Assembly: GCF_014652615.1 (NCBI RefSeq)
Contig: NZ_BMZD01000009.1
Location: 1 to 64,000 of the forward strand
DNA: 64,000 bases
Direction: 5' to 3'
Origin: Novosphingobium arvoryzae
GTDB taxonomy: Bacteria; Pseudomonadota; Alphaproteobacteria; Sphingomonadales; Sphingomonadaceae
This document shows, piece after piece, positions 25,262-33,612 of this stretch. Position 1 is the stretch's first letter, and every line of letters begins with the position of its first letter. Made by a program: the position numbers and the translations under genes. Below the pieces are notes generated by a model that did not search any database, was not told the DNA's origin, and saw nothing but the letters and a program-made list of their open reading frames with translations.

Positions 25262-27580
25262 ATGGATCACATGGCCGAAGCAGGCACGGCGGCAATTCCC
25301 GCCATCAAACTCCAGGTTGCTGCCGCGCGGCAGGAAGAAAGCGGCCAGGGCATTGCCCGGCTGCCCAAGTCGACCTTTGCCGCGCTGGGGATTACCGAAG
25401 GTGACGTGGTGGAGATCACGGGCAAGCGCAGCACGGCGGCGCGCGCGGTCCTGGCCTATGCCGAGGATGAAGGGCTGGACGTGATCCGGCTGGACGGCCT
25501 GCAACGCGCCAACGCGGAAGTCGGCTCTGGCGATCATGTCCAGGTCAGCAAGGGCGAATCGCGCGCAGCCCAGCGCGTGGTGTTTGCCCCGGCCCAGCGC
25601 GAAATGCGCCTGCAGGGGCCGGGCGAGGCGCTGAAGCGCAACTTCTTTGGCCGCCCGCTGCTGGCGGGGGATCTGGTCGCGACCACCGGTCAGACCCCGG
25701 TGCGCGACATGCCGCCCCAGGTGGCCCGGATGCTCAATGCCCCGGCCTTTGCGCTCACCCAGATCCGCCTGACGGTGGTGGCGACCGTGCCCAAGGGCGT
25801 GGTCCACATCGACGAGCAGACCGAAGTCGAACTGCGCGAGGAGTTCGAGGAAGCCCGCACCGGGCGCGGCGACGTGAACTATGACGACGTCGGCGGGATG
25901 GGCGACACGATCCGCCAGCTGCGTGAAATGGTCGAACTGCCGCTGCGCTATCCGGAACTGTTCACCCGGCTTGGCGTCGATCCGCCCAAGGGCGTGCTGC
26001 TGCATGGTCCGCCGGGCACCGGCAAGACCCGGTTGGCCAAGGCCGTGGCGAACGAAAGCGACGCCAGCTTCTTCACCATCAACGGCCCGGAAATCATGGG
26101 CTCGGCCTATGGCGAAAGCGAGCGGCGCCTGCGCGAGGTGTTCGAGGAGGCGGCGAAGGCCGCGCCGTCGATCATCTTCATGGACGAGATCGATTCGATC
26201 GCGCCCAAGCGTTCCGGCACGCCGGGCGAAGCGGAAAAGCGCCTGGTCGCGCAGTTGCTGACGCTGATGGACGGGCTGCACGCGCGCTCCAACATCGTCG
26301 TGATCGCCGCGACCAACCGCCCCGATGCGCTGGACGAGGCGCTGCGGCGGCCTGGCCGGTTCGACCGCGAAATCGTGATCGGCGTGCCCGATGAGGGCGG
26401 TCGGCGCGAAATCCTGGGCATCCACACGCGCGGCATGCCGCTGGCCGAGGGTGTCGATCTGGACGAACTGGCCCGCACCACGCACGGCTTCGTCGGGGCG
26501 GACCTGGGCGCGCTGACGCGGGAAGCTGCGATCGAGGCGGTGCGGCGGATCATGCCGCAGCTGGACCTCGAAGCGCAGACGATCCCGCCCGAAGTGCTGG
26601 AAAGCCTGAACGTCACCCGTGACGACTTTCTGGAGGCATTGAAGCGCGTCCAGCCGTCCGCCATGCGCGAGGTGATGGTGCAGGTGCCCAATGTCGGCTG
26701 GGCCGACATCGGCGGTGCGGACGAAGCGCAGGTCACCTTGCGCGAAGGGATCGAGTTGCCGCTCAAGAACCCGGACGCGTTCCGGCGACTGGGTATCCGT
26801 CCGGCCAAGGGCTTCCTGCTCTATGGCCCGCCGGGCACCGGCAAGACCCTGCTGGCCAAGGCCGTGGCCAAGGAGAGCGAGGCCAATTTCATCTCGATCA
26901 AGTCATCGGACCTGTTGTCGAAGTGGTATGGCGAAAGCGAGCAGCAGATCAGCCGGCTGTTTGCGCGCGCGCGACAAGTGGCGCCGTGCGTGATCTTCAT
27001 CGACGAGATCGACAGCCTGGTGCCCGCGCGCGGGACCAGCGGGAACGAGCCGCAGGTCACGGCGCGGGTGGTGAACACCATTCTGGCCGAAATGGACGGG
27101 ATGGAGGAACTGTCCAGCGTGGTGCTGGTCGGCGCGACCAACCGGCCAGGGCTGGTCGATCCGGCGCTGCTGCGGCCCGGTCGGCTGGACGAGCTGGTCT
27201 ATGTCGGCACGCCCGATGCAAAGGGCCGCGAGCATATCCTGAAGATCCACACCGCGAAGATGCCGCTGGCCGCCGACGTCGACCTTGGCCGGATCGCGCA
27301 TGAGGCCGAGCGCTTCACCGGTGCGGATCTGGAGGACGTGGTCCGCCGCGCGGGCCTGAACGCCATCCGCCGTGACGGGGCCGATGCCAGTGCGGTGACG
27401 GGTGCCGACTTTGTCGAGGCGCTGGCGGATTCGCGCGCGACCGTGAGCGCCGAGATGGAGGGAGAATACCTCAAGATGAAGGGCGAGCTGAAGAAGCGGG
27501 CGGCGCAAGTCACCGCGACGCAGATCGGCTTCGTCACGCCGGGAATGGTCAGCTCAACCCGCGAGAAGAAGCACGGATGA
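25262..27580 (+). CDS. CDC48/p97/VAT-type AAA ATPase
   Basis: A 772-residue double-ring AAA unfoldase of the archaeal/eukaryotic CDC48 type, found in some bacteria. The CDC48 N-domain (double-psi barrel) covers about 10-200 (GIARLPKSTFAALGITEGDVVEI at about 31-53). D1 has Walker A GPPGTGKT at 249-256, Walker B IIFMDEIDS, the arginine-finger region RRPGRFD, and an aromatic pore loop (GSAYGES). D2 has GPPGTGKT at 522-529, VIFIDEIDS, SKWYGES as pore loop and LRPGRLD. The C-terminus ends REKKHG, with no HbYX proteasome-docking tail. Aromatic residues in both pore loops resemble archaeal VAT rather than eukaryotic p97, and suggest threading activity. Its bacterial partners are unknown, and no proteasome gene is nearby. 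An ATG three codons downstream (25271) has a better-placed GGATGG. Confidence 0.92.
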   Translation: MDHMAEAGTAAIPAIKLQVAAARQEESGQGIARLPKSTFAALGITEGDVVEITGKRSTAARAVLAYAEDEGLDVIRLDGLQRANAEVGSGDHVQVSKGESRAAQRVVFAPAQREMRLQGPGEALKRNFFGRPLLAGDLVATTGQTPVRDMPPQVARMLNAPAFALTQIRLTVVATVPKGVVHIDEQTEVELREEFEEARTGRGDVNYDDVGGMGDTIRQLREMVELPLRYPELFTRLGVDPPKGVLLHGPPGTGKTRLAKAVANESDASFFTINGPEIMGSAYGESERRLREVFEEAAKAAPSIIFMDEIDSIAPKRSGTPGEAEKRLVAQLLTLMDGLHARSNIVVIAATNRPDALDEALRRPGRFDREIVIGVPDEGGRREILGIHTRGMPLAEGVDLDELARTTHGFVGADLGALTREAAIEAVRRIMPQLDLEAQTIPPEVLESLNVTRDDFLEALKRVQPSAMREVMVQVPNVGWADIGGADEAQVTLREGIELPLKNPDAFRRLGIRPAKGFLLYGPPGTGKTLLAKAVAKESEANFISIKSSDLLSKWYGESEQQISRLFARARQVAPCVIFIDEIDSLVPARGTSGNEPQVTARVVNTILAEMDGMEELSSVVLVGATNRPGLVDPALLRPGRLDELVYVGTPDAKGREHILKIHTAKMPLAADVDLGRIAHEAERFTGADLEDVVRRAGLNAIRRDGADASAVTGADFVEALADSRATVSAEMEGEYLKMKGELKKRAAQVTATQIGFVTPGMVSSTREKKHG

Positions 27581-27600
27581 GCGATTGGCGGCTGCGCGGG

Positions 27601-28644
27601 TCAGGTGTCGGTGCAAAGCGCGTCCGGCATACGTTCGCGTAGCCATTCCAGCATCGCCTCGCGCATGGCGTGGCGCAGGCGGGCGAGTTCGGTCGGGCCA
27701 TCGGCGCTCATCACCAGCTTGAGCTCGACCGAGCCGACCCGCGCTTCGGACACCTGCAGCGCGGCAGTGCGCTTGTCCCAATCGGGATGGGCGGCGAGGG
27801 CGGCTTCATAGGCCCGGCGGATCGGGGCTATTTCGCTGCCGGGGCGCACCGGCAGCACGACTGATCCGGTGATCCCAAGGCCGACGCGGGTCCAGTTCTG
27901 GAAGCTGGCGTCGAGGAACTTTGACGTGGGCACGATGATCCGCCGTTCGTCGGCGGTGCGGATCACCACATAGCTCAGGCGGATATCCTCCACCCGCCCG
28001 CTTTCGCCATCGATCACCACGAAATCGCCGATGCGGATCGGCTCGGTCAGCGCGATCTGGATGCCCGCAATCAGCGATTTCAGCGCGGGCTGGGCGGCCA
28101 TGCCAAAGGCCAGCGTGGCAAAGCCGGCGGAGGCCATCAGCGTAACGCCGACATTGCGGACGCTGGGGATCGCGAACAGCATCAGCGCGACGGTAACGAA
28201 CACCACCAGGAACCCGGCCGAGCGCGAGAAGATCGCGATGCGGGTGCGGCGGCTGCGCGCGGTGATTGCGTCTTCCCCGGCGGCGGCATGGGTCTCCAGT
28301 ACGCCAGCGAAGGCCTTGACAAGCGCAAAGGCGGTCCACCCCAGCAGCGCCGGAACGATGAACCGTCCCGCCATGTCCCACACCCGCGCGATCAGCGCAT
28401 CGTTTTCTGCCGCGATGGAAATGGCCACTGCCACCATCGCCCAGCGCAAGGGATGCCGCAGGCGGCCGAACACCAGTTCATCGGCGGTCGAGACCGACAT
28501 CCGCGCCGCCCGGTCGAGCAGGAAGAACAGTGCCAGGTGTAGCGCCAGGGCCGCGCCGATCGCAATGCCCAGATGGACGCCGGACAGCGTCAGGACTTCG
28601 GACCAGCCCAGCACCTGGTCGCCGGAAGGCAGCTTGGCCTGCAT
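27601..28644 (-). CDS. MscS family mechanosensitive ion channel
   Basis: A 347-residue small-conductance mechanosensitive channel protein. Several transmembrane helices fill about 20-185. The pore-lining helix (GVTLMASAGFATLAFGMAAQPALKSLIAG, about 183-211, Ala/Gly pattern) and the following beta domain (IRIGDFVVIDGESGRVEDIRLSYVVIRTADERRIIVPTSKF) match MscS. It protects against hypo-osmotic shock in the inner membrane. The ATG overlaps the polA stop (ATGA), so it is probably co-transcribed with polA. It converges on the CDC48 gene with 20 bp between the stops. Confidence 0.92.
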   Translation of the reverse strand: MQAKLPSGDQVLGWSEVLTLSGVHLGIAIGAALALHLALFFLLDRAARMSVSTADELVFGRLRHPLRWAMVAVAISIAAENDALIARVWDMAGRFIVPALLGWTAFALVKAFAGVLETHAAAGEDAITARSRRTRIAIFSRSAGFLVVFVTVALMLFAIPSVRNVGVTLMASAGFATLAFGMAAQPALKSLIAGIQIALTEPIRIGDFVVIDGESGRVEDIRLSYVVIRTADERRIIVPTSKFLDASFQNWTRVGLGITGSVVLPVRPGSEIAPIRRAYEAALAAHPDWDKRTAALQVSEARVGSVELKLVMSADGPTELARLRHAMREAMLEWLRERMPDALCTDT

Positions 28645-31478
28645 CAGTGCGCCGCCCCCCAGCTTGGTCCGGTGCCGATTTCCACGCCCAGCGGGATGGA
28701 CAGCGTCACCGCCGGCTGCGCCGCCCCGGCCATGACGTTGCGGATCACATCGGAGGCAGCGGCGACATCACCTTCGGGCAGTTCGAACACCAGTTCGTCG
28801 TGGACCTGCAGCAGCATCCGCACGTGTCCGAGTCCGGCGGCTTCCAGCGCGGGCATCATTCGCACCATCGCGCGCTTGATGATATCGGCGCTGGTGCCCT
28901 GGATCGGGGCGTTGATCGCCGCGCGCTCGCTGCCCATGCGCTCGTTCGGGTTGCTGGAGCCGATACGCGGGAACCAGCATTTGCGGCCGAACAGCGTTTC
29001 CGAATAGCCATTGGTCCGCACGCTCTCCAGCGTGCTGTGGATGTAGGCGCGGATGCCGGGGAAGCGTTCGAAATAGCGGTCGATCATCGCCTGCGCCTCG
29101 TCCGAGGAAACCCCCAGCCGCCCGGCCAGACCCCAGCGGCTGATGCCATAGAGGATCGCGAAGTTGATCGTCTTGGCCCGCCCGCGCGTGTCGCGGTTGA
29201 CCTCGCCGAACATTTCCAGCGCGGTGCGGGCGTGAATGTCCTGCCCTTCGGCAAAGGCTTCCTTCAGGGCCGGCACGTCAGCCATGTGCGCGGCGAGGCG
29301 CAGTTCGATCTGGCTGTAGTCCGCCGCAAGGATCACGTTGCCCGGCTCCGCGACAAACGCATCGCGGATCTGGCGGCCCAGTTCGGTGCGGATCGGGATG
29401 TTCTGGAGGTTCGGCTCGGTCGAGGACAGGCGCCCGGTCTGCGCGCCGACCAGGCTGTAGCTGGTGTGGACTCGGCCCGTATCGGGGTTGATCGCGGCTT
29501 GCAGCGCTTCGGTATAAGTGCTGCGCAGCTTGGAAAGCTGCCGCCATTCCAGCACTTTGGTGGCCATTTCCGCGCCTTCGCCGGCCAGCCGTTCCAGCAC
29601 GCTCTGGTCGGTGGAATATTGCCCGGTCTTGCCCTTCTTGCCGCCCTTGTAGCCCAGCTTGTCGAACAGGATTTCGCCCAGCTGCTTGGGGCTGCCGATG
29701 GTGAATTCCTGGCCCGCAAGGGTGTGAATCTCGCCCTCCAGCTTGGCGATTTCGGCGGCGAAGGTGGCGGACAGGCTGGCCAGCCGTTCGCGGTCCACCT
29801 TGATCCCGTGACGCTCCATCTGCGCGACGACCGGCACCAGCGGGCGGTCAACCCGCTCATAGACGCGCGTGGCGCCTTCCGAGGAAAGCCGGGGACGCAG
29901 CAAGGCGTGCAGACGCCAGGTGACGTCGGCGTCCTCGCCCGCATATTCGGTCGCGCGGTCCAGCGGGACTTCGCCGAAGGGGATCGCTTTCTTGCCGGTC
30001 CCGCACACGTCCTTGAACGCCAGCGTGGTGTGGCCAAGATGGCGGGCGGCGAGTTCGTCCATCCCGTGGCCGCCGCCGATCCCGTCCTCGCCGCGCCCGG
30101 CGTCGAGGTCGAAGCTCATCACCATCGTGTCGTCGAGCGGGGCGACCGCGATGCCATATCGCGCCATGACGTTGAGGTCGTATTTCGCGTTCTGGCCGAT
30201 CTTCAGCACCGCATCGCTTTCGAGCAGCGGCTTGAGCCGGGCGAGGGCGGCCGCGCGGTCGATCTGCTGCGGTTTTTCCGCGAACATGTCGGTCCCGCCG
30301 TGGGCCAGCGGGATATAACAGGCCTGGTTGGGGCCGGTTGCCAGACTGATCCCGACAAGCTCCGCGCGCATCGCGTCGAGCGCGCTGGTCTCGGTGTCGA
30401 AGGCCACCACCCGCGCGGCAAAGGCGCGGGCAATCCACTGGTCGAGGTCGTCCAGCGTCTGCACGCAGGCATAGGCGCTGCGGTCCACCGCGGACATGTC
30501 GGGCAGGGGCTGGCGGGCGCCGTCTGCGGCCTGCGCGGCACCGGCGGTGACGGGCTTGGCCGGGTTGAGCTGGGTCTTGCGCTCCGGGCTGCCGCGCCCG
30601 CCGTCGAGGCGCTTCAGCAGGCTGGTGAAGCCGTGTTCCTCAAGGAAGGCGGTCAGCGGCGCGGGCGGAATCTCGCCCAGCTTGAAATCATCAAGCGGCA
30701 CCGGCAGGGCGCAATCTTCCTTGAGCGCGACCAGCACGCGGCTGAGGCGGGCCATCTCGGCATGTTCGATCAGGTTGTCGCGCAGCTTCGAAGGCTTCAT
30801 CCCCGGTGCGGCGGCGAGGGCGGCTTCCAGGCTGCCGTGCTCCTGGATCAGTTTGGTCGCGGTCTTGGGGCCGATCCCGCGAATGCCGGGGACGTTGTCC
30901 ACCGCATCGCCCATCAGCGCCAGCACATCGCCGACCAGCGTGGGCGGAACGCCGAACTTTTCTTCGACCTCCGGTTCCTCGATCCGCTGGTTCTTCATCG
31001 TGTCCAGCATCTCGATCCGGCCGCCCGCGTGGGGGCCGACCAGTTGCATCAGGTCCTTGTCGGACGACACGATGGTCACGTCCCAGCCGCGTTCGCAGGC
31101 GGCGCGGGCATAGCTGGCGATCAGGTCGTCCGCTTCTAGCCCCGGCTCCTCGATGCAGGGCAGGCTGAACGCGCGGGTGGCATCGCGGATCAGCGGGAAC
31201 TGCGGCTTCAGGTCTTCCGGCGGCGGGGGGCGGTTGGCCTTGTATTCGGGATAGATCTCGTTGCGGAACGACTTGCCCGAGGCATCGAGGATCACGGCAA
31301 GGTGAGTCGGCCCCTCGGCCTTGTTGAGATCGTCAGCCAGCCGCCACAGCATCGTGGTGTAGCCATAGACCGCGCCGACCGGCACCCCCAGCGGATTGGT
31401 GAGCGGCGGCAGGCGGTGATAGGCGCGGAAGATATAGGCCGAACCGTCAACGAGATAGAGGTGCTGCTTGGATTCCAT
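28644..31478 (-). CDS. polA: DNA polymerase I
   Basis: A 944-residue Pol I for gap filling and RNA primer removal. The 5'-3' exonuclease domain covers 1-about 290 (YLVDGSAYIFRAYH; DDLIASYA; GDAVDNVPGIRGIGPKTA). The proofreading domain starts near 355 (VVAFDTETSALD, with the catalytic Asp and Glu, and VLKIGQNAKYDLNVM) and seems intact. The polymerase domain carries motif A AADYSQIELRLAAH, motif B RGRAKTINFAILYGIS and motif C LQVHDELVFE. Length is normal. mscS overlaps its stop. The upstream 320-bp gap separates it from a divergent lipoprotein gene. Confidence 0.98.
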   Translation of the reverse strand: MESKQHLYLVDGSAYIFRAYHRLPPLTNPLGVPVGAVYGYTTMLWRLADDLNKAEGPTHLAVILDASGKSFRNEIYPEYKANRPPPPEDLKPQFPLIRDATRAFSLPCIEEPGLEADDLIASYARAACERGWDVTIVSSDKDLMQLVGPHAGGRIEMLDTMKNQRIEEPEVEEKFGVPPTLVGDVLALMGDAVDNVPGIRGIGPKTATKLIQEHGSLEAALAAAPGMKPSKLRDNLIEHAEMARLSRVLVALKEDCALPVPLDDFKLGEIPPAPLTAFLEEHGFTSLLKRLDGGRGSPERKTQLNPAKPVTAGAAQAADGARQPLPDMSAVDRSAYACVQTLDDLDQWIARAFAARVVAFDTETSALDAMRAELVGISLATGPNQACYIPLAHGGTDMFAEKPQQIDRAAALARLKPLLESDAVLKIGQNAKYDLNVMARYGIAVAPLDDTMVMSFDLDAGRGEDGIGGGHGMDELAARHLGHTTLAFKDVCGTGKKAIPFGEVPLDRATEYAGEDADVTWRLHALLRPRLSSEGATRVYERVDRPLVPVVAQMERHGIKVDRERLASLSATFAAEIAKLEGEIHTLAGQEFTIGSPKQLGEILFDKLGYKGGKKGKTGQYSTDQSVLERLAGEGAEMATKVLEWRQLSKLRSTYTEALQAAINPDTGRVHTSYSLVGAQTGRLSSTEPNLQNIPIRTELGRQIRDAFVAEPGNVILAADYSQIELRLAAHMADVPALKEAFAEGQDIHARTALEMFGEVNRDTRGRAKTINFAILYGISRWGLAGRLGVSSDEAQAMIDRYFERFPGIRAYIHSTLESVRTNGYSETLFGRKCWFPRIGSSNPNERMGSERAAINAPIQGTSADIIKRAMVRMMPALEAAGLGHVRMLLQVHDELVFELPEGDVAAASDVIRNVMAGAAQPAVTLSIPLGVEIGTGPSWGAAH

Positions 31479-31798
31479 GCCCTCAGCCTAGCAGCGTGCG
31501 CGCTGCAGCGGTAGCGAGTGCTGCGCGGTATCAACCGGCGCGTTGCACTGGCGGGAAAGCGCCGAATCTGGCGATTGGTCACGCCTTCGCCACATTCTGC
31601 CGCCAGGGTGTTGCATAACGGTTCACCGCAAGAAACAGGATGCAGCGCTACAAGTGCTTGCATCGCCCAAGGAACGCGACTATTTGGCGCGTGAAGTCTA
31701 CTGATATGGTAGGCTTTCCGGTCGGTCCAATGCCATTGCCTTTCAACAGGTTGGCAGCAAGCCGGGCGGGGTCCACTCGCTGTTCAAGGAATACATTC
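31479..31798. promoter_or_regulatory. 320-bp divergent gap between polA and a lipoprotein gene
   Basis: I see no gene. A plausible promoter for the lipoprotein gene is TTGCAT (31658-31663), a 17-bp spacer and TATTTG (31681-31686). No repeats or clear operator were seen in the rest. Confidence 0.4.
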
Positions 31799-32068
31799 AT
31801 GCGCAAGATCGTTCTCGCTGCTGCCGCTGCCGGCGCCGCTCTCGCTCTCTCGGCCTGCGGTGAAAAGGCTGAAGACGCCGCTGCTGTCGCCACCGACGCC
31901 GCCACCGACGCCGCTGCTGACGCTTCGGCTGCTGCCACCGACGCCGCTGCTGCCGCGACCGACGCTGCCGCCGCTGCTGGCGCTGCTGCCGCTGAAGGCG
32001 CTGCTGCTGTTGAAGGCGCTGCCGACGCTGCTGCCGACGCTGCTGCGGACGCTGCCAAGAAGATGTAA
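31799..32068 (+). CDS. Small Ala/Asp-rich lipoprotein
   Basis: An 89-residue predicted lipoprotein. The signal peptide MRKIVLAAAAAGAALALSAC ends in the lipobox LSAC with Cys20 as lipidation site. The mature part is almost only Ala with regularly spaced Asp, Glu and Thr (TDAATDAAADASAAATDAA) and ends AAKKM. The composition predicts a long helix with acidic residues on a repeating face. The sequence is low-complexity, so homology cannot be judged, and no function is assigned. AAGGA lies nine bases before the ATG. A clear terminator follows, so it is a single-gene unit, possibly highly expressed. Confidence 0.85.
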   Translation: MRKIVLAAAAAGAALALSACGEKAEDAAAVATDAATDAAADASAAATDAAAAATDAAAAAGAAAAEGAAAVEGAADAAADAAADAAKKM

Positions 32069-32093
32069 TCTTCGCCGCACGGCACAAGAATTC

Positions 32094-32128
32094 GGGCGCG
32101 GAGGGGCAACCTTCCGCGCCCTTTTCTT
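32094..32128 (+). terminator. Terminator after the Ala/Asp-rich lipoprotein gene
   Basis: GGGCGCGGA-GG...CC-TTCCGCGCCC forms an 11-bp stem with one bulge, followed by TTTTCTTT. It lies 26 bp after the stop codon. Confidence 0.85.
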
Positions 32129-32211
32129 TGTCGGCGGAGCGCACCGCCGCCGCCGCCGGACCGCTTTTGCACAAAATGTTTAGCGCCCTAAGCAATGCTG
32201 CGCTTGATCTT

Positions 32212-32229
32212 TTTAATCGCACGATTAAA
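32212..32229. promoter_or_regulatory. 18-bp palindromic operator candidate
   Basis: TTTAATCG-CA-CGATTAAA is a perfect 8-bp inverted repeat with a 2-bp centre, 38 bp before the phosphotransferase start. A possible promoter, TTGCAC-N16-TAAGCA (32167-32194), lies just upstream, so a repressor bound here would block it. The shape fits a TetR- or GntR-type site; the regulator is not in the window. Confidence 0.5.
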
Positions 32230-32267
32230 CCTTTCGGCAAAGCACAGGCCGAAGGAGAGCGGCGGAC

Positions 32268-33611
32268 TTGACCGGAGCATCAGATCATCCCCTGCACGCG
32301 GGATTGACCCGCGCGCTGGCCCGCGCCGGACTGCCCGCGCCATCGGCACTGGAGCGGCTGTCGGGCGGGGCCAACATGGAAAGCTGGCGCTTCACTGCCG
32401 GCGCTGAAACCTGCATCCTGCGCCGGGCGCCATCGCTGGAAATGATGGCGGGGCGGCCGATGGACCATGCTGGCGAAGCCGCGCTGATCCGCGCCGCGCG
32501 CGCCGCCGGGGTGCTGGCTCCCGAAATCCTGGTCGAACTGGAAGCGGGGGACGGGATCGGCTCCGGCTTCGTCATGCGCGCCATTCCGGGCACCCCCGAT
32601 CCGAACGCGATCCTGGCCGTGGCCGATCCGCAAGTGCTGATCCGCGACATTGCCCGCGAACTGGCCGCCACGCACCGCACCGATCCGGCTGGCATTCCGG
32701 TGCCGGTGATGGACACCGCCGAGGCGCTGGCGGAACTGAAGGCCCGCTTCATCAGCTATGGCGCGGATCGTCCGATCCTGGCGCTGGCGGTGCGCTGGCT
32801 GGAGCAGAACCTGCCCGCCCCGGTGCCGCCCCGGCTGGTCCACGGCGATTTCCGGCTGGGCAACCTGCTGGTGGAGGATGGGCGGCTGTCGGGCGTGCTC
32901 GACTGGGAACTGGCCCATCTGGGCGACCCGCACGAGGATATCGCGTTTGGCTGCATGACCGTGTGGCGCTTTTCGCGGCCCGACCGACCGGGCTATGGCC
33001 TCACGTCCATTGCGGAACTGGTGCAGGCCTATGAGGAGGCGGGCGGCCAGCCGTTCGATTACGACCGGTTCCGGTTCTGGACGGTCTATCGCACGTTCTG
33101 GTGGGCGCTGGGCTGTTTGCAGATGGGCGGCTACTGGCGCGGCGGGCATGACCGCTCGATCGAGCGGGTGGTCGTGGCGCGGCGCACGTCGGAGCAGGAA
33201 CTCGACCTGCTGCTGCTGCTGGAGGATCTGGCGCCCGAGGCGGAGCGGCAGCGTCCGCTGCCCCCGGCGCAGGCGCCGCTGCAACCCGGAACGGGCGAGC
33301 CAAGCGGTGCGGAAATCCTCACCGCCATATCCGAATGGCTGGCGCAGGATATCAAGCCGCTGGTCAGCGGGCGCGGGCGGTTCGATCTGGCCGTGGCGCG
33401 CAATGCGCTGGGCATCGTCGCGCGCGAGCTGGACCAGCGCCCGGTTGCCACTGATGCCGCGCTGGCGGCCGACCTGATGGCGGGCAAAGCCGATCTGGCG
33501 ACGCCCGGCGTGCTGGCGCGGCTGCGCCGGATGGCGCTGGATAAACTGACTGCCGATGTGCCGAAATACCCCGCGCTGGCCAATGCGCGGGCCCGCTGGG
33601 AAGGGAACTGA
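32268..33611 (+). CDS. Phosphotransferase (APH/ACAD11 kinase-domain family)
   Basis: A 447-residue kinase-like protein of the aminoglycoside phosphotransferase fold. The catalytic loop is LVHGDFRLGNLLV (His at about 191), and the metal-binding motif is GVLDWELAHLGDP; this branch is like the N-terminal domain of mammalian ACAD10/11 rather than antibiotic kinases. The C-terminal 100 residues (ILTAISEWLAQDIKPLVSGRGRFDLAVARNAL) form a helical extension. GAAGGAGAG stands nine bases before the TTG start, and no upstream ATG fits. An acyl-CoA dehydrogenase gene begins two bases after its stop. Together they may phosphorylate and eliminate the hydroxyl of a hydroxyacyl-CoA (as LvaA with LvaC in Pseudomonas); that is inference. 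Confidence 0.88.
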   Translation: MTGASDHPLHAGLTRALARAGLPAPSALERLSGGANMESWRFTAGAETCILRRAPSLEMMAGRPMDHAGEAALIRAARAAGVLAPEILVELEAGDGIGSGFVMRAIPGTPDPNAILAVADPQVLIRDIARELAATHRTDPAGIPVPVMDTAEALAELKARFISYGADRPILALAVRWLEQNLPAPVPPRLVHGDFRLGNLLVEDGRLSGVLDWELAHLGDPHEDIAFGCMTVWRFSRPDRPGYGLTSIAELVQAYEEAGGQPFDYDRFRFWTVYRTFWWALGCLQMGGYWRGGHDRSIERVVVARRTSEQELDLLLLLEDLAPEAERQRPLPPAQAPLQPGTGEPSGAEILTAISEWLAQDIKPLVSGRGRFDLAVARNALGIVARELDQRPVATDAALAADLMAGKADLATPGVLARLRRMALDKLTADVPKYPALANARARWEGN

Positions 33612-33612
33612 C

